A stretch of DNA of 64,000 nucleotides from contig NZ_CP084506.1 in the NCBI RefSeq assembly GCF_003113495.2, forward strand, positions 1,302,001 through 1,366,000, read 5' to 3'. The notes under the pieces were generated by a model. It had not been told where the DNA came from. It did no database searches and was given only the letters and a program-made list of their open reading frames with translations. Both the position numbers and the translations under genes were made by a program. The number at the start of each line of letters is the position of its first letter. Position 1 is the stretch's first letter. The stretch is from Edwardsiella tarda ATCC 15947 = NBRC 105688. GTDB lineage: Bacteria > Pseudomonadota > Gammaproteobacteria > Enterobacterales > Enterobacteriaceae. Shown one piece after another: positions 28,289 through 39,740 of the stretch.

Positions 28289-29695
28289 ATGAGCGTCATG
28301 AAGAACCCGCTGGCGGCCAGCGAGAGCCAGCCCGTCGATGAAGTCGAACGTAAGCTACCTATCGTGCAGCTTTTTACCCTGGGATTGCAGCATGTTCTGG
28401 TGATGTATGCCGGGGCGGTGGCGGTGCCATTGGTGATCGGGGGCAGCCTCGGCCTACCTAAGGAGCAGATCGCCTTCCTGATCAGTTCCGATCTGTTCTG
28501 TTGTGGGGTGGTAACCCTGTTGCAATGCCTGGGGATCGGCCGTTTCGCCGGTATCCGTTTGCCGGTGATCATGTCGGTGACCTTCGCCGCCGTGACGCCG
28601 TTGCTGGCCATCGGCGCCGATCCGACCATCGGCCTGACGGGGATCTTCGGTGCGACCATCGCCTCGGGGATCCTGGCAACCTTGATGGTGCCCCTGGTCG
28701 GGCGTCTGATGCCCCTTTTCCCCAACGTGGTCACCGGGGTGGTGATCACCTCCATCGGCATCAGCATCATGCAGGTCGGCATCGATTGGGCCGCCGGCGG
28801 CAAGGGGAATCCCAACTACGGTAGCCCGCTCTATTTGGGCACCTCGCTACTGGTGTTGGTGTTTATTCTGCTGGTGACCCGCTATGCCAAGGGGTTTCTC
28901 GGCAATATCTCGGTGCTGCTGGGCATCGTCTTCGGCTTTGTGCTGGCGTTGGGGATGGGCGAGGTCAACTTCAGCGGCCTGGCCGACGCCTCCTGGTTCG
29001 CCCCGATCCATCCTTTCGCCTTCGGTTTCCCGACCTTCGAGCCGGTCTCGATCATCACCCTGACGGTGGTGATGTTGATCACCTTCATCGAGTCGATGGG
29101 GATGTTTCTGGCCCTGGGCGATATCGTCGGTCGCCCGGCCAAGCAACATGACATCGTGCGTGGCTTACGGGTCGACGGCATCGGTACCATCATCGGTGGC
29201 ATGTTCAATAGTTTCCCCCATACGTCGTTCTCGCAGAACGTCGGCCTGGTGAGTGTGACCGGCGTCGCCAGCCGTTGGGTGTGCGTGATGTCCGGGGTGA
29301 TCCTGTTGATGTTCGGCTTGATCCCCAAGATGGCGGTGGTGGTGGCCTCGGTGCCGCAGTTTGTGTTGGGCGGGGCCGGTATCGTGATGTTCGGCATGGT
29401 ATTGGCGACCGGGATCCGCATCCTCTCCCGCACCGACTTTAGCCATAACCGTTTTAACCTGTATATCGTCGCCATCAGCCTGGGGGTCGGCATGATCCCG
29501 ACGGTATCACAACACTTCTTCAGCCAGTTACCGTCCGCGCTCCAGCCATTGCTGCACAGCGGCATCCTGTTAGCCAGTGTCAGCGCGGTGGCGTTGAACC
29601 TCTTCTTCAATGGTTATCAGCATGATGAGCGGGTGGTGAAGATGCGCGCAGAGCGGCGGGCGGCTAAGCAAGAGAGCCCGTCAGAAGCGTCTTAG
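28289..29695 (+). CDS. NCS2-family purine (xanthine/uric acid) permease
   Basis: From ATG 28289 (AAGGAG 10 bases upstream) the protein is 468 residues with about 12-14 membrane segments. NCS2 hallmarks are present: LGLQHVLVMYAGAVAVPLVIGG near the N-terminus, ESMGMFLALGDIVGRP in the substrate-binding region, and NSFPHTSFSQNVGLVSVTGVASR with the conserved QN. It is closest in feel to the XanP/UacT group, proton symporters for xanthine or uric acid. The downstream gene for 8-oxoguanine deaminase (46-base gap) suggests import of oxidised purines. The exact substrate cannot be read from sequence. Confidence 0.88.
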   Translation: MSVMKNPLAASESQPVDEVERKLPIVQLFTLGLQHVLVMYAGAVAVPLVIGGSLGLPKEQIAFLISSDLFCCGVVTLLQCLGIGRFAGIRLPVIMSVTFAAVTPLLAIGADPTIGLTGIFGATIASGILATLMVPLVGRLMPLFPNVVTGVVITSIGISIMQVGIDWAAGGKGNPNYGSPLYLGTSLLVLVFILLVTRYAKGFLGNISVLLGIVFGFVLALGMGEVNFSGLADASWFAPIHPFAFGFPTFEPVSIITLTVVMLITFIESMGMFLALGDIVGRPAKQHDIVRGLRVDGIGTIIGGMFNSFPHTSFSQNVGLVSVTGVASRWVCVMSGVILLMFGLIPKMAVVVASVPQFVLGGAGIVMFGMVLATGIRILSRTDFSHNRFNLYIVAISLGVGMIPTVSQHFFSQLPSALQPLLHSGILLASVSAVALNLFFNGYQHDERVVKMRAERRAAKQESPSEAS

Positions 29696-29741
29696 TGGCG
29701 AACCATCGCCCGATGGTCGCCGAGTCACGAGAGGGAAGGGT

Positions 29742-31112
29742 ATGCACAACAAGAAAACGCTGATGATTAAGAATGCCGATCTGTTGGTCACCATGGACGA
29801 TCAGCGGCGTGAGATCCGCTCAGGCTGCATGCTAGTCGAGGGCTGTCGCATCGTGGCGGTGGGCGGTGAGGAGCTGCTGGCGGCCGGTGCCGATGAGGAG
29901 TTGGATCTGCGCGGCCATGTGGTGATCCCGGGGATGGTCAATACTCACCATCACATGTTCCAAACCCTGACGCGTGCGCTGCCGGGTGCCCAGGATGCGG
30001 AGCTGTTCGACTGGTTGGAGACGCTCTACCCGGTGTGGGGGCGGCTGACGCCGGAGATGATCTACATCTCGGCGCAGACGGCGATGGCCGAGCTGATGCT
30101 TTCCGGCTGCACCACCTCGAGCGATCATCTCTATCTCTTCCCCAACGGTTGCCGCCTGGACGACAGCATCGATGCGGCCCGCGAGATCGGCATGCGCTTC
30201 CATGCCTGTCGCGGCAGCATGAGTGTGGGGCGCAGCCGCGGCGGCTTACCGCCCGATGCGCTGGTGGAGTCGGAGGCGGCGATCCTGGAGGATTCGCTGC
30301 GCCTGATCGAAAGTTACCATGATGCGGCCCGTTTCAGCATGCTACGTATCGCGCTGGCGCCCTGTTCCCCCTTCTCGGTCAGCCGCGAGTTGATGAAGCG
30401 CAGCGCCGAGCTGGCGCGTCGTCACGGCGTGTCGCTGCATACCCATCTGGCGGAGAACGACAACGACGTCAGCTACAGTCAACGTCATTTCGGCATGACC
30501 CCGGCGGAGTATGTGCGCGACCTCGGCTGGACCGGCCCGGATGTCTGGCATGCGCACTGCGTCAAACTCGACCCCGAAGGGATCGCGCTATTCGCCCGAA
30601 CCCAGACCGGCGTGGCCCATTGTCCTTGTTCCAACATGCGATTGGCCTCCGGTATCGCCCCGATCCGCCAGATGGTGGATGCCGGTGTCCCGGTTGGCAT
30701 CGGAGTGGATGGGTCGGCCTCCAACGACGGCGGTTCGCTGCTGGCGGAGGTGCGCCAGGCGATGCTGTTACAGCGTGTCGCCAGTGGACCGCAGGCGATG
30801 AGTGCGCGCGAGGCGTTATGGCTGGCGACGCGGGGCGGTGCGCAGATCCTCAACCGCGATGACATCGGTTGCTTGGCGCCGGACATGGCGGCGGACTTCG
30901 TCGCCTTCGATCTGCGTGGCTTGGGGACCGCCGGGGCGCGGCATGATCCACTGGCCGCGTTGCTGTTCTGTAACCCGGGGAATGTAGCGCTTAGCGTGAT
31001 CAATGGCCGGGTGGTGATCCGCGACGGTCAGTTACAGACCATCGATCTGCCGCAGGTGATCGCGAAGCATAACCGTTTGAGTACGCTGCTGTTGCATTCT
31101 CATGCGTTGTAG
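29742..31112 (+). CDS. 8-oxoguanine deaminase (amidohydrolase superfamily)
   Basis: This 456-residue amidohydrolase carries GMVNTHHHMFQTLTRALPG (metal-binding HxH near residue 68), SGCTTSSDHLYLFPNG, CSPFSVS, LHTHLAEN, HAHCVKLD and GIGVDGSASNDGG with the catalytic Asp. These blocks match Pseudomonas 8-oxoguanine deaminase (PA0142 type), which converts 8-oxoguanine to uric acid and also acts on isocytosine, better than classic guanine deaminase. It is encoded 46 bases after a uric acid/xanthine-type permease, a good functional fit. A hydroxytriazine-type substrate is the main alternative. Confidence 0.82.
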   Translation: MHNKKTLMIKNADLLVTMDDQRREIRSGCMLVEGCRIVAVGGEELLAAGADEELDLRGHVVIPGMVNTHHHMFQTLTRALPGAQDAELFDWLETLYPVWGRLTPEMIYISAQTAMAELMLSGCTTSSDHLYLFPNGCRLDDSIDAAREIGMRFHACRGSMSVGRSRGGLPPDALVESEAAILEDSLRLIESYHDAARFSMLRIALAPCSPFSVSRELMKRSAELARRHGVSLHTHLAENDNDVSYSQRHFGMTPAEYVRDLGWTGPDVWHAHCVKLDPEGIALFARTQTGVAHCPCSNMRLASGIAPIRQMVDAGVPVGIGVDGSASNDGGSLLAEVRQAMLLQRVASGPQAMSAREALWLATRGGAQILNRDDIGCLAPDMAADFVAFDLRGLGTAGARHDPLAALLFCNPGNVALSVINGRVVIRDGQLQTIDLPQVIAKHNRLSTLLLHSHAL

Positions 31113-31130
31113 GACACCGCCGTTCAGTCG

Positions 31131-31415
31131 TTAGCGTGTCTGTCGCAGCCAGCGCCGGCACGCCAGATAGACCAGCAGCGGTAAGGGCAGCAGGCAGGCG
31201 GCACCGGCCAGCAGCGCCGCCTGCGTGTTGAGGCCGGTGGTCCAGGCGAAGAAGAAGCCCAGCATGCTGATGGTCTCCAGCGGGTTGCCATTCAGGGCGA
31301 CATTCTGCGGCTTGGAGAGCGCATCGAACAGCAGCACCTGGCATTCGATGCTCAACAGCGCGGCGAGCAGGCTGACGAGGCGAGGATAGCGGCGTAATCG
31401 GGCCAATGACATCAT
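31131..31415 (-). CDS. Small membrane protein of unknown function, coupled to elyC
   Basis: A 94-residue protein with two or three hydrophobic stretches (LVSLLAALLSIECQVLLFDAL, MLGFFFAWTTGL, LLAGAACLLPLPLLVYLAC) and a basic tail. I do not recognise a family. Its ATG overlaps the elyC stop (ATGA) with AGGAG about 7 bases upstream inside elyC, so it is almost certainly real and co-translated. No counterpart is in the E. coli elyC locus. Confidence 0.7.
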   Translation of the reverse strand: MMSLARLRRYPRLVSLLAALLSIECQVLLFDALSKPQNVALNGNPLETISMLGFFFAWTTGLNTQAALLAGAACLLPLPLLVYLACRRWLRQTR

Positions 31416-32209
31416 GATTTCTCCTGTATCGCCGCTGGGCGGTGATCCTGCGTCTGGCCGAGGAGCCCTTGCCAGAGACGGCCTAGCGTCTCATACCAGG
31501 CGCGCTCACTATGGCCAAGGTAGAGCGGTGACGGAATCCAACGCTCCCACGGGTTAAGGGGGCTGGTGATCGCCAACTGGTTGGCGGGGGCGGGGATGGG
31601 ATCGAGCCCCTGATGGCGGAAGAAGCGCAACGCGCGCGGTAGATGGTTAGCTGACGTCACCAGGATCAACCGGGCGTGGCCGACGCGTTCCGCCACCGCC
31701 TCGGCCTCCTGCGCCGTGTCGCGCGGGCTATCCAATACGATGATGCGTTGTTCCGCGACGCCCAGCGAGCGCGCTACCTGCGCCGCGACGGCGGCGCTGC
31801 TGTAGGGATTCCCTCGTGCCGCCGCGCCGGTCAGGATCAGCTGTGCTTGGGGGTTGAGTGCGAGTTGGCGTATCCCCTCCGTCAGCCGCGCCAGGCTATT
31901 GTTGATCAGGTTGGAGCTGGGGGCCCACTGTGGGTTATAGGTATAGCCACCGCCCAGCACCACCACGTAATGCGCCTGCTGGCCGTGATTGAGGGTCGGA
32001 TACTCCGCCTCCAGCGGCGCCAACAGGCGATCGGCCAAGGGTTGCAGGCTGAGTAGGAAAATTCCCAACCAAGCGAGCGAAACCAACACTTTCCCCATAC
32101 GCTGATGGCGGCTGAACCACAATAGCGCCAGGCCAAGCGCGCATAGCGACAACAATAAGGGCAACGGTAGCAGTAGCGTACCGATCACTTTTTTTAGCGC
32201 AAACAGCAT
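31412..32209 (-). CDS. elyC: Envelope biogenesis factor ElyC (DUF218)
   Basis: The 265-residue protein has two N-terminal membrane helices and a DUF218 domain: VVVLGGGYTYNPQWAPSSNL near residue 85, LILTGAAARGNP near 124, SPRDTAQEAEAVAERVG and LVTSANHLPRALRFFRHQGL. E. coli ElyC (YcbC, 259 residues) is needed for peptidoglycan assembly at low temperature. It is divergent from cmoM, as in E. coli. A small membrane-protein gene is coupled downstream. Confidence 0.93.
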   Translation of the reverse strand: MLFALKKVIGTLLLPLPLLLSLCALGLALLWFSRHQRMGKVLVSLAWLGIFLLSLQPLADRLLAPLEAEYPTLNHGQQAHYVVVLGGGYTYNPQWAPSSNLINNSLARLTEGIRQLALNPQAQLILTGAAARGNPYSSAAVAAQVARSLGVAEQRIIVLDSPRDTAQEAEAVAERVGHARLILVTSANHLPRALRFFRHQGLDPIPAPANQLAITSPLNPWERWIPSPLYLGHSERAWYETLGRLWQGLLGQTQDHRPAAIQEKS

Positions 32210-32403
32210 GGCTAACGCCCTCTTTTGAGTGAAAAAACGTCATTCGCATCGAATATCAGACTGATAATATTCATTCTACGATAGTCTGTGTCAAAATGGA
32301 CCCTTTATCCTTCGGTGGCGTCACGTAACGCCGGGCCACCGACGGGGCGACGTCGTCGCCCCCAGTCACCCGTGGTACGGCGGCGGGATGCGGAGTGAGG
32401 AGC

Positions 32404-33189
32404 ATGCAGGATCGTAATTTTGACGATATCGCGGATAAATTTGCGCGTAATATTTATGGCACCACCAAGGGGCGTATCCGTCAGGCGGTTCTGTGGCAGG
32501 ATCTGGAGACGTTGTTGGCGACCTTACCGCAACGTCCGCTGCGTATCTTGGACGCCGGCGGCGGGCAGGGGCAAATCGCCTGTCAGCTGGCGGCACGCGG
32601 CCATCAGGTGATCCTGTGCGACATCTCCGAACAGATGCTGGCGCGTGCGGCGCAACATGCCGCCGAGCAAGGTGTTAGCGCGCGCATGGAATTGGTACAA
32701 AGTCCGGCGCAGGAGATGCATCACCATTTGGCCGCGCCGGTGGATCTGGTATTGTTTCATGCCGTCCTTGAATGGGTGGCGGAGCCACAGGCGGTACTGG
32801 CGGCGTTGGAAAAATGTTTGGCCCCGGGTGGGGCGCTGTCGTTAATGTTCTATAACTACAACGGACTACTGATGTTGAATACCCTGGTGGGGAATATGGA
32901 GTATGTGAAGCGCGGCATGCCGAAGCGCAAGCGGCGCTCGCTCTCACCCGATCATCCGTTGGATCCCGTACAGGTCTACGACTGGCTGGCACAGCTGGGA
33001 TTGACCATCAGTGGAAAAACCGGGGTGCGGGTCTTCCACGACTACCTGCGTGACAAGAGCCAACAAGAGGGGGCCTTTGACGACTTACTGGCGCTGGAGC
33101 AGCGCTACTGCCGTCAGGAGCCCTTTGTGAGTTTAGGGCGCTACATCCATGTGATGGCGCACAAAGGTGACATTAAGGATCCATTATGA
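32404..33189 (+). CDS. cmoM: tRNA 5-carboxymethoxyuridine methyltransferase
   Basis: From ATG 32404 the protein is 261 residues, the E. coli CmoM (SmtA) length; a GTG three codons upstream is unlikely because GGAGTGAGGAG is placed for the ATG. It begins [23 protein letters not shown] and has the SAM-binding motif [11 protein letters not shown] near residue 49. CmoM methylates cmo5U34 in tRNA anticodons to the ester. Its end overlaps mukF by four bases, the conserved cmoM-mukFEB operon. Confidence 0.95.
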   Translation: MQDRNFDDIADKFARNIYGTTKGRIRQAVLWQDLETLLATLPQRPLRILDAGGGQGQIACQLAARGHQVILCDISEQMLARAAQHAAEQGVSARMELVQSPAQEMHHHLAAPVDLVLFHAVLEWVAEPQAVLAALEKCLAPGGALSLMFYNYNGLLMLNTLVGNMEYVKRGMPKRKRRSLSPDHPLDPVQVYDWLAQLGLTISGKTGVRVFHDYLRDKSQQEGAFDDLLALEQRYCRQEPFVSLGRYIHVMAHKGDIKDPL

Positions 33190-34508
33190 GCGATTTTTCC
33201 CAGACGGTACCGGAGCTGGTTGCCTGGGCGCGCAAAAATGACTTCTCCTTAAGCTTACCGACGGAGCGGCTGGCTTTTCTGCTGGCCATCGCCACCCTGA
33301 ATGGCGAGCGTTTAGATGGTGAGATGAGCGAAGGAGATCTGGTCGATGTCTTCCGTCATGTCAGCAAGGCATTCGAACAGACGCAGGAAACCATCACCCA
33401 ACGCGCCAACAACGCGATCAACGACTTGGTTAAGCAGCGTCTGCTTAATCGCTTTACCAGCGAGCTGGCGGAGGGGAGCGCAATCTACCGTCTGACGCCG
33501 CTGGGGATCAGTCTCTCCGACTACTACATCCGCCAGCGTGAGTTCTCAACTCTCCGTCTGTCGATGCAACTCTCCATCGTCGCACAGGAGCTGCGCACGG
33601 CGGCCGAGGCGGCGGAAGAGGGGGGCGATGAGTTTCACTGGCAACGTAACGTCTTTGCGCCGCTGAAGTACTCGGTGGCAGAAATCTTCGACAGTATCGA
33701 TCTGACCCAGCGTCTGATGGATGAGCAGCAACAGGGGGTGAAAAGCGACATCGCCGGGCTGCTGAATCAGGATTGGCGGGCGGCGATCTCCAGTTGCGAG
33801 CTGTTGCTGTCGGAAACCTCCGGTACGCTGCGCGAGTTACAGGACACGCTCGAGGCGGCGGGTGACAAGCTACAGGCGAACCTGTTGCGTATTCAGGAGG
33901 CGACCTTAGGCCAGACGGCGTTGGAGTTCGTCGATAAGCTGGTGTTCGACTTGCAGGCTAAGCTGGATCGGATCATCAGCTGGGGGCAACAGGCGATCGA
34001 TCTGTGGATCGGCTATGACCGCCACGTCCACAAGTTTATTCGTACCGCCATCGATATGGACAAGAACCGGGTATTCGCCCAACGTTTACGCCAGTCGGTA
34101 CAGCACTATCTCGATGCTCCCTGGGCGCTGACTTACGCCAATGCCGAGCGTCTGTTAGACATGCGTGACGAGGAGCTGATGCTACTCAATGCAGAGGTGA
34201 CCGGTGAGTTGCCGCCCGATCTGGAGTATGAGGAGTTCTCGGAGCTGCGTGAGCGGTTGGCGGCCCTGCTCGAACAGGAGTTGCAGGTGTATCGCCAGGA
34301 GCAGCGCCCGCTGGATCTTGGCCGCGTGTTGCGCGACTACCTGGCGCGCTATCCGCGTCAGCGCCATTTCGACGTGGCAAGAATTTTGGTTGACCAGGCG
34401 GTGCGCCTGGGTGTAGCCGAAGCAGATTTCACCGGATTGCCGGCCCAGTGGCAGGCGATCAATGAGTACGGAGCCAAGGTACAGGCCCATGTCATCGACA
34501 AATACTGA
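33186..34508 (+). CDS. mukF: Chromosome partition protein MukF (kleisin)
   Basis: The 440-residue protein is the kleisin subunit of the MukBEF condensin. It has an N-terminal winged-helix domain ([20 protein letters not shown] onward), a helical middle domain and a C-terminal domain that binds the MukB head. It matches the E. coli length. It overlaps cmoM by four bases and mukE by 20 bases. Confidence 0.97.
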   Translation: MSDFSQTVPELVAWARKNDFSLSLPTERLAFLLAIATLNGERLDGEMSEGDLVDVFRHVSKAFEQTQETITQRANNAINDLVKQRLLNRFTSELAEGSAIYRLTPLGISLSDYYIRQREFSTLRLSMQLSIVAQELRTAAEAAEEGGDEFHWQRNVFAPLKYSVAEIFDSIDLTQRLMDEQQQGVKSDIAGLLNQDWRAAISSCELLLSETSGTLRELQDTLEAAGDKLQANLLRIQEATLGQTALEFVDKLVFDLQAKLDRIISWGQQAIDLWIGYDRHVHKFIRTAIDMDKNRVFAQRLRQSVQHYLDAPWALTYANAERLLDMRDEELMLLNAEVTGELPPDLEYEEFSELRERLAALLEQELQVYRQEQRPLDLGRVLRDYLARYPRQRHFDVARILVDQAVRLGVAEADFTGLPAQWQAINEYGAKVQAHVIDKY

Positions 34509-35220
34509 AAACACGATGCCGGCCAAGCTGGCGCAAGCGGTATTCAATCCGCTGTTTCCCGCGCTGGATAGCCAGCTGCGAGCAGGGCGCCACATCGGCA
34601 TTGACGATCTGGATAATCACGCCTTCTTGATGGATTTCCAAGAGGAGCTGGAGCTGTTCTACGGGCGTTATAACGTGGAGTTAATCCGCGCGCCGGAGGG
34701 CTTCTTCTACCTGCGTCCGCGTTCTACCACCCTGATCCCGCGCTCGGTGCTCTCCGAGCTGGACATGCTGGTGGGCAAGATCCTCTGCTATCTCTACCTC
34801 AGCCCGGAGCGGCTGGCCCACGAGGGGATCTTCAGCCAGCAGGAGTTGTACGACGAGCTGCTGACCCTGACCGACGAGAATAAGCTGCTCAAATTGGTGA
34901 ATCAGCGCTCGACCGGTTCCGATCTCGACCGGCAGAAGTTGCAGGAGAAGCTGCGTACCTCGCTGAATCGCCTGCGTCGCTTGGGCATGGTCTTCTTTAT
35001 CACCAATGACAGCAGCAAGTTCCGCATCACCGAGTCGGTGTTCCGTTTCGGCGCCGATGTGCGCAGCGGTGACGACGCCCGTGACGCCCAACTGCGCCTG
35101 ATCCGTGACGGTGAGGCGGTCAGGCTGGAACCATCGTTGGCGCTGAATGAGGACGGCGAGGGGGCCGAGTATACCCCGACGGAGCTGGAATCCGAGGATG
35201 CGGAGGATGAACAGGAATGA
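34489..35220 (+). CDS. mukE: Chromosome partition protein MukE
   Basis: The protein (243 residues from ATG 34489) begins [27 protein letters not shown], matching E. coli MukE; the frame is open nine codons further up inside mukF. It contains the invariant block [20 protein letters not shown] and a very acidic C-terminal tail. It binds MukF and regulates the MukB ATPase. A second ATG nine codons in (MPAKLAQ) is a possible alternative start. It overlaps mukB by four bases. Confidence 0.96.
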   Translation: MSSTNTENTMPAKLAQAVFNPLFPALDSQLRAGRHIGIDDLDNHAFLMDFQEELELFYGRYNVELIRAPEGFFYLRPRSTTLIPRSVLSELDMLVGKILCYLYLSPERLAHEGIFSQQELYDELLTLTDENKLLKLVNQRSTGSDLDRQKLQEKLRTSLNRLRRLGMVFFITNDSSKFRITESVFRFGADVRSGDDARDAQLRLIRDGEAVRLEPSLALNEDGEGAEYTPTELESEDAEDEQE

Positions 35221-38200
35221 TTGAACGCGGTAAGTTTCGCTCGCTGACCCTGGTCAACTGGAACGGCTTCTTTGCCCGGACCTTTGATCTGGACGAGCTG
35301 GTCACTACCCTCTCCGGCGGTAACGGGGCGGGGAAATCCACCACCATGGCAGCCTTTGTCACCGCCCTGATCCCGGATCTGACGCTGTTGCATTTCCGCA
35401 ACACCACCGAAGCCGGCGCTACCAGTGGTTCACGCGACAAGGGGTTGCACGGTAAGCTGCGCCCCGGCGTCTGCTATGCCGCGTTGGATGTGGTCAACTC
35501 GCGTCATCAGCGGGTACTGGTGGGGGTACGCCTACAGCAGGTGGCCGGACGTGATCGTAAGGTCGACATCAAGCCCTTCGCCATCCAGGGATTGCCGACG
35601 GCGATCCAGCCGACGCAGCTACTGACCGAGACGGTGGGCGAGCGCCAGGCGCGCGTGCTGCCGCTGGCGGAGCTGAAGGAGCGCGTCGAGGCCATTGAAG
35701 GGGTGCAGTTTAAGACGTTTAACTCGATCACCGACTATCATGCGCTGATGTTCGATCTGGGCGTGGTGCCGCGTCGTCTGCGCTCCGCCGCGGATCGCAG
35801 CAAGTTTTATCGTCTGATCGAGGCATCGCTGTATGGCGGTATCTCCAGCGCCATCACCCGTTCGCTGCGTGACTACCTGTTGCCGGAAAACAGTGGGGTG
35901 CGTAAGGCGTTCCAAGACATGGAGGCCGCGCTGCGCGAAAACCGTATGACGCTGGAGGCCATCCGGGTCACGCAGTCCGATCGCGATCTCTTTAAGCACC
36001 TGATCAGTGAGGCCACCGCCTACGTGTCGGCGGACTATATGCGCCATGCCAACGAGCGGCGCAGCCATCTGGATCAGGCGCTGACCCTACGCCGCGAGCT
36101 GTTGGGGGGGCGTAAGCAGCTGCTGAGCGAGCAATACCGTCACGTGGAGATGGCGCGTGAGCTGGAGGAGCAGAACGGCGCCGAGTCCGATCTAGAAACC
36201 GATTACCAGGCGGCGAGCGATCACCTTAACCTGGTGCAGACGGCGATGCGCCAGCAGGAGAAGATCGAACGCTACCAGGGCGACCTGGAGGAGCTGAGCT
36301 ACCGCCTGGATGAACAGAGCGAAGTGGCTGCCGAGGCGCAGGAGCAGTACGACACCTGGCAGGAGCGTAGCGAGGCGGCCGAGGCCGAGGTTGACGAGTT
36401 GAAGAGCCAGCTGGCCGACTACCAGCAGGCGCTGGATGTGCAGCAGACGCGCGCCATTCAGTATCAACAGGCGCTCCAAGCCTTGGAGCGCGCGCAGATG
36501 CTGTGCCAGTTACCGGCGCTGAGCGCCGACGATGTCGACGGCTGGCTGGAGACGTTCGCGGCGCGCGAGCAAGAGGCGACGGAGCTGTTGCTGCAGTTGG
36601 AGCAGAAGCTGAGCGTGGCCAATGCCGCGCACAGTCAGTTTGAACAGGCCTACCGTCTGGTATGTCAGGTGGTGGGCGAGGTGAGCCGCAGCGAGGCGTG
36701 GCAGGCCGGACGTGCACTGTTACGCGAGTGGCCGGCGCTGCAGCATCAGGCACAGCGCGTGGGCCCGATCGGCGTCCGTCTGGCCGAGCTGGAACAGCGC
36801 CTCAATGCGCAACAGGATGCCGAGCGGTTGTTGCAGGAGTGCGTCAAGCGCAGTGGGCGTGAATGTGATATCCAGGCGCTGGACGCGCTCCAGGCCGAAC
36901 TGGAGGCGCAGATCGACAGCCTGAGCCAACAGGCGGCAGAGGCGGGCGAACGCAGCATGGCGTTGCGTCAGGAGCTGGAGCAGAGCGCCGAGCGCGTGAA
37001 GTGGCTCAGCGCCCGCGCCCCGGCCTGGATCGCGGCGCAGGAGGCGTTGAACGCGCTGGAGGCCCAGTGTGGCGAGACGCTGGAGGATAGCCGCGCCGTC
37101 ACCGATCAGATGCAACAACTGCTGGAGCGTGAGCGCGAATACACCGTCGAGCGCGATGAGGTCGCCGCCCGCAAGGGGGCGCTGGAGCGTGAGATCGAGC
37201 GGCTCAGCCAGCCTGGCGGCGCCGAGGATGCGCGCCTGATCGCCCTGGCCGAACGTTTCGGTGGGGTACTGCTGTCGGAGATCTATGACGACGTCACCCT
37301 GGAGGATGCGCCTTACTTCTCCGCCTTATATGGCCCGTCGCGTCATGCCATCGTGGTGCCGGATCTGGCGGCGGTACGCGCCCAGCTTGCCGGGCTGGAG
37401 GAGTGTCCGGAAGATCTCTATTTGATCGAGGGGGATCCGCAATCTTTCGACGACAGCGTCTTTGCCGTTGAGGAGCTGGAGAAGGCGGTGGTGGTGAAGA
37501 TCGCCGATCGCCAGTGGCGTTACTCGCGCTTCCCATCGCTGCCGCTGTTTGGCCGCGCGGCGCGTGAGAGCCGCCTGGAGACGCTGTATGGCGAGCGGGA
37601 GGCCCTCGCGGAGCGCTACGCCACGTTGTCATTCGACGTCCAGAAGATCCAGCGTCTGCATCACGCCTTTAGTCGTTTTATCGGCAGCCATCTGGCGTTG
37701 GCCTTCGAGGCCGATCCGGAGCAGGAGCTGCGTCAGTTGCAGCAGCGACGTGGCGAGATCGAACGAGAGTTTGCCGGCCAAGAGGCGCAGACGCAGCAGC
37801 AGCGTCAACAGTTGCAGCAGGCGCGCGAGTTGATCGGCCTACTCAATCGTCTGGCGCCGCAGGCGGCGTTGTTGGCGGACGAGACGCTGCCCGACCGCGT
37901 CGCGGAGCTACGCGAGGAGCGGGAGCAGGCGCAGGAGGCGGCGCGTTATCTGCACCAGCATACCGCCGCGCTCACGGCGTTGGAGGCGGTGATCGAGGTG
38001 TTGCAGAGCGATCCGCAACAGCACGAGCAATTGCAGCAGGACTACCAGCAGGCGCAGCAGGCGCAGCGTCTGGCGAAGCAGCAGGCCTTCGCCCTGACGG
38101 AGGTCGCCCAACGGCGCGCGCACTTCAGTTACAGCGATGCGGTGGGCATGTTGAGCGAGAATGCCGACCTCAACGAGCGTCTGCGTCAGCGTCTGGAACA

Positions 38201-39674
38201 CGCCGAGGCCGATCGTAGCCGCAGTCGCGAACAGTTGCGTCACCATCAGGCTCAGCTGGCCCAGTACAATCAGGTGTTGGCCTCGTTGAAGAGCGCCTTC
38301 GATGCGAAGCGTGACATGTTGCAAGAGCTGCAGCAGGAGATGCAGGCGATCGGGGTGGCGGCGGATGCGAATGCCGAGGCGCGCGCCCGCGCGCGTCGTG
38401 ACGAGTTGCATGCCGCCCTGAACGAGAACCGGAGTCGCCGTAATCAGTTGGAGAAGCAGATCACCATCTGTGAGGCGGAGATGGAGGCGCTAATCAAGCG
38501 GCTGCGTAAGGTGGAGCGCGACTACCATCTGCTGCGCGCCCAGGTGACCCAGGCCAAGGCGGGCTGGTGCGCGGTGATGCGTCTGGTGAAGGATAACGGT
38601 GTCGAGCGCCGGCTACATCGGCGTGAGCTGGCCTATATGGACGCCGAGGAGCTGCGCTCCATGTCGGATAAGGCGTTGGGCGCCCTGCGTCTGGCGGTGG
38701 CCGATAATGAACACCTGCGCGACGTGCTGCGCCTGTCGGAAGATCCGAAGCGGCCCGAGCGTAAGGTGCAGTTCTATGTCGCGGTCTATCAACATCTGCG
38801 CGAACGTATTCGCCAGGATATTATCCGCAGCGACGACCCGATCGATGCCATCGAGCAGATGGAGATCGAGCTGGCGCGGCTGACGGAGGAGTTGACGGCG
38901 CGCGAACAGAAGTTGGCTATCAGCGCGCGCAGCGTGGCGAACATCATCCGCAAGACCATCCAGCGCGAGCAGAACCGCATCCGTATGCTGAACCAGGGAT
39001 TGCAGTCGGTGGCGTTTGGTCAGGTGAACAGCGTGCGCCTCAACGTCAATGTGCGTGAGACCCACGCCATGCTGTTGAATGTGCTCTCCGAGCAGCAGGA
39101 GCAGCATCAGGATCTGTTCAATAGCCAGCGTCTGACCTTCTCCGAGGCGTTGGCCAAGCTGTATCAGCGCCTGAACCCGCAGATCGACATGGGGCAGCGC
39201 ACGCCGCAGACCATCGGTGAGGAGCTGCTCGACTACCGCAACTATCTGGAGATGGAGGTGGAGGTCAATCGCGGCTCCGATGGTTGGCTGCGCGCCGAGA
39301 GCGGGGCATTGTCGACCGGGGAGGCCATCGGTACCGGGATGTCGATCCTGGTGATGGTGGTGCAGAGTTGGGAAGAGGAGTCGCGTCGTCTGCGCGGTAA
39401 GGACATTTCCCCCTGCCGCCTGCTGTTCCTCGACGAGGCGGCGCGTCTGGATGCCAAGTCGATCGCGACCCTGTTCGAGCTGTGTGAGCGTCTGGAGATG
39501 CAGTTGATTATCGCCGCGCCGGAAAACATCAGCCCGGAGAAGGGCACCACCTATAAGCTGGTGCGTAAGGTGTTTAATCACACCGAGCATGTCCACGTGG
39601 TCGGGTTGCGCGGCTTCGCGAGCGAGCGCACCGGCGAGGTAGCGGAGACACTACACCAGGAGGCGTCGGCCTGA
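35217..39674 (+). CDS. mukB: Chromosome partition protein MukB (SMC-like condensin)
   Basis: This 1485-residue SMC-like ATPase has the N-terminal Walker [15 protein letters not shown] near residues 33-46, long coiled coils rich in Glu and Gln, and a hinge around residues 640-790 ([32 protein letters not shown]). The C-terminal head has the signature [12 protein letters not shown] and Walker [12 protein letters not shown]. It dimerises at the hinge and compacts and segregates the chromosome with MukEF. It is one residue shorter than the E. coli protein. Confidence 0.98.
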   Translation: MIERGKFRSLTLVNWNGFFARTFDLDELVTTLSGGNGAGKSTTMAAFVTALIPDLTLLHFRNTTEAGATSGSRDKGLHGKLRPGVCYAALDVVNSRHQRVLVGVRLQQVAGRDRKVDIKPFAIQGLPTAIQPTQLLTETVGERQARVLPLAELKERVEAIEGVQFKTFNSITDYHALMFDLGVVPRRLRSAADRSKFYRLIEASLYGGISSAITRSLRDYLLPENSGVRKAFQDMEAALRENRMTLEAIRVTQSDRDLFKHLISEATAYVSADYMRHANERRSHLDQALTLRRELLGGRKQLLSEQYRHVEMARELEEQNGAESDLETDYQAASDHLNLVQTAMRQQEKIERYQGDLEELSYRLDEQSEVAAEAQEQYDTWQERSEAAEAEVDELKSQLADYQQALDVQQTRAIQYQQALQALERAQMLCQLPALSADDVDGWLETFAAREQEATELLLQLEQKLSVANAAHSQFEQAYRLVCQVVGEVSRSEAWQAGRALLREWPALQHQAQRVGPIGVRLAELEQRLNAQQDAERLLQECVKRSGRECDIQALDALQAELEAQIDSLSQQAAEAGERSMALRQELEQSAERVKWLSARAPAWIAAQEALNALEAQCGETLEDSRAVTDQMQQLLEREREYTVERDEVAARKGALEREIERLSQPGGAEDARLIALAERFGGVLLSEIYDDVTLEDAPYFSALYGPSRHAIVVPDLAAVRAQLAGLEECPEDLYLIEGDPQSFDDSVFAVEELEKAVVVKIADRQWRYSRFPSLPLFGRAARESRLETLYGEREALAERYATLSFDVQKIQRLHHAFSRFIGSHLALAFEADPEQELRQLQQRRGEIEREFAGQEAQTQQQRQQLQQARELIGLLNRLAPQAALLADETLPDRVAELREEREQAQEAARYLHQHTAALTALEAVIEVLQSDPQQHEQLQQDYQQAQQAQRLAKQQAFALTEVAQRRAHFSYSDAVGMLSENADLNERLRQRLEHAEADRSRSREQLRHHQAQLAQYNQVLASLKSAFDAKRDMLQELQQEMQAIGVAADANAEARARARRDELHAALNENRSRRNQLEKQITICEAEMEALIKRLRKVERDYHLLRAQVTQAKAGWCAVMRLVKDNGVERRLHRRELAYMDAEELRSMSDKALGALRLAVADNEHLRDVLRLSEDPKRPERKVQFYVAVYQHLRERIRQDIIRSDDPIDAIEQMEIELARLTEELTAREQKLAISARSVANIIRKTIQREQNRIRMLNQGLQSVAFGQVNSVRLNVNVRETHAMLLNVLSEQQEQHQDLFNSQRLTFSEALAKLYQRLNPQIDMGQRTPQTIGEELLDYRNYLEMEVEVNRGSDGWLRAESGALSTGEAIGTGMSILVMVVQSWEEESRRLRGKDISPCRLLFLDEAARLDAKSIATLFELCERLEMQLIIAAPENISPEKGTTYKLVRKVFNHTEHVHVVGLRGFASERTGEVAETLHQEASA

Positions 39675-39713
39675 CGGGCGCATATGGTGTAAAGCGGGTG
39701 TGAGTGGCGCCCA

Positions 39714-39740
39714 TGACGGCCCGCTGGTTGCGGGCCGTCA
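39714..39740 (+). terminator. Hairpin after mukB
   Basis: TGACGGCCCGC, a 5-base loop and GCGGGCCGTCA form an 11-bp perfect stem about 40 bases after mukB, followed by GCTTTCT. It probably ends the cmoM-mukFEB transcript. Confidence 0.7.

Noticed and set aside
38613..39596. 327-codon minus-strand frame opposite mukB
   Set aside because: Leu/Gln/His-rich mirror of the Glu/Gln coiled coil; no start signals.
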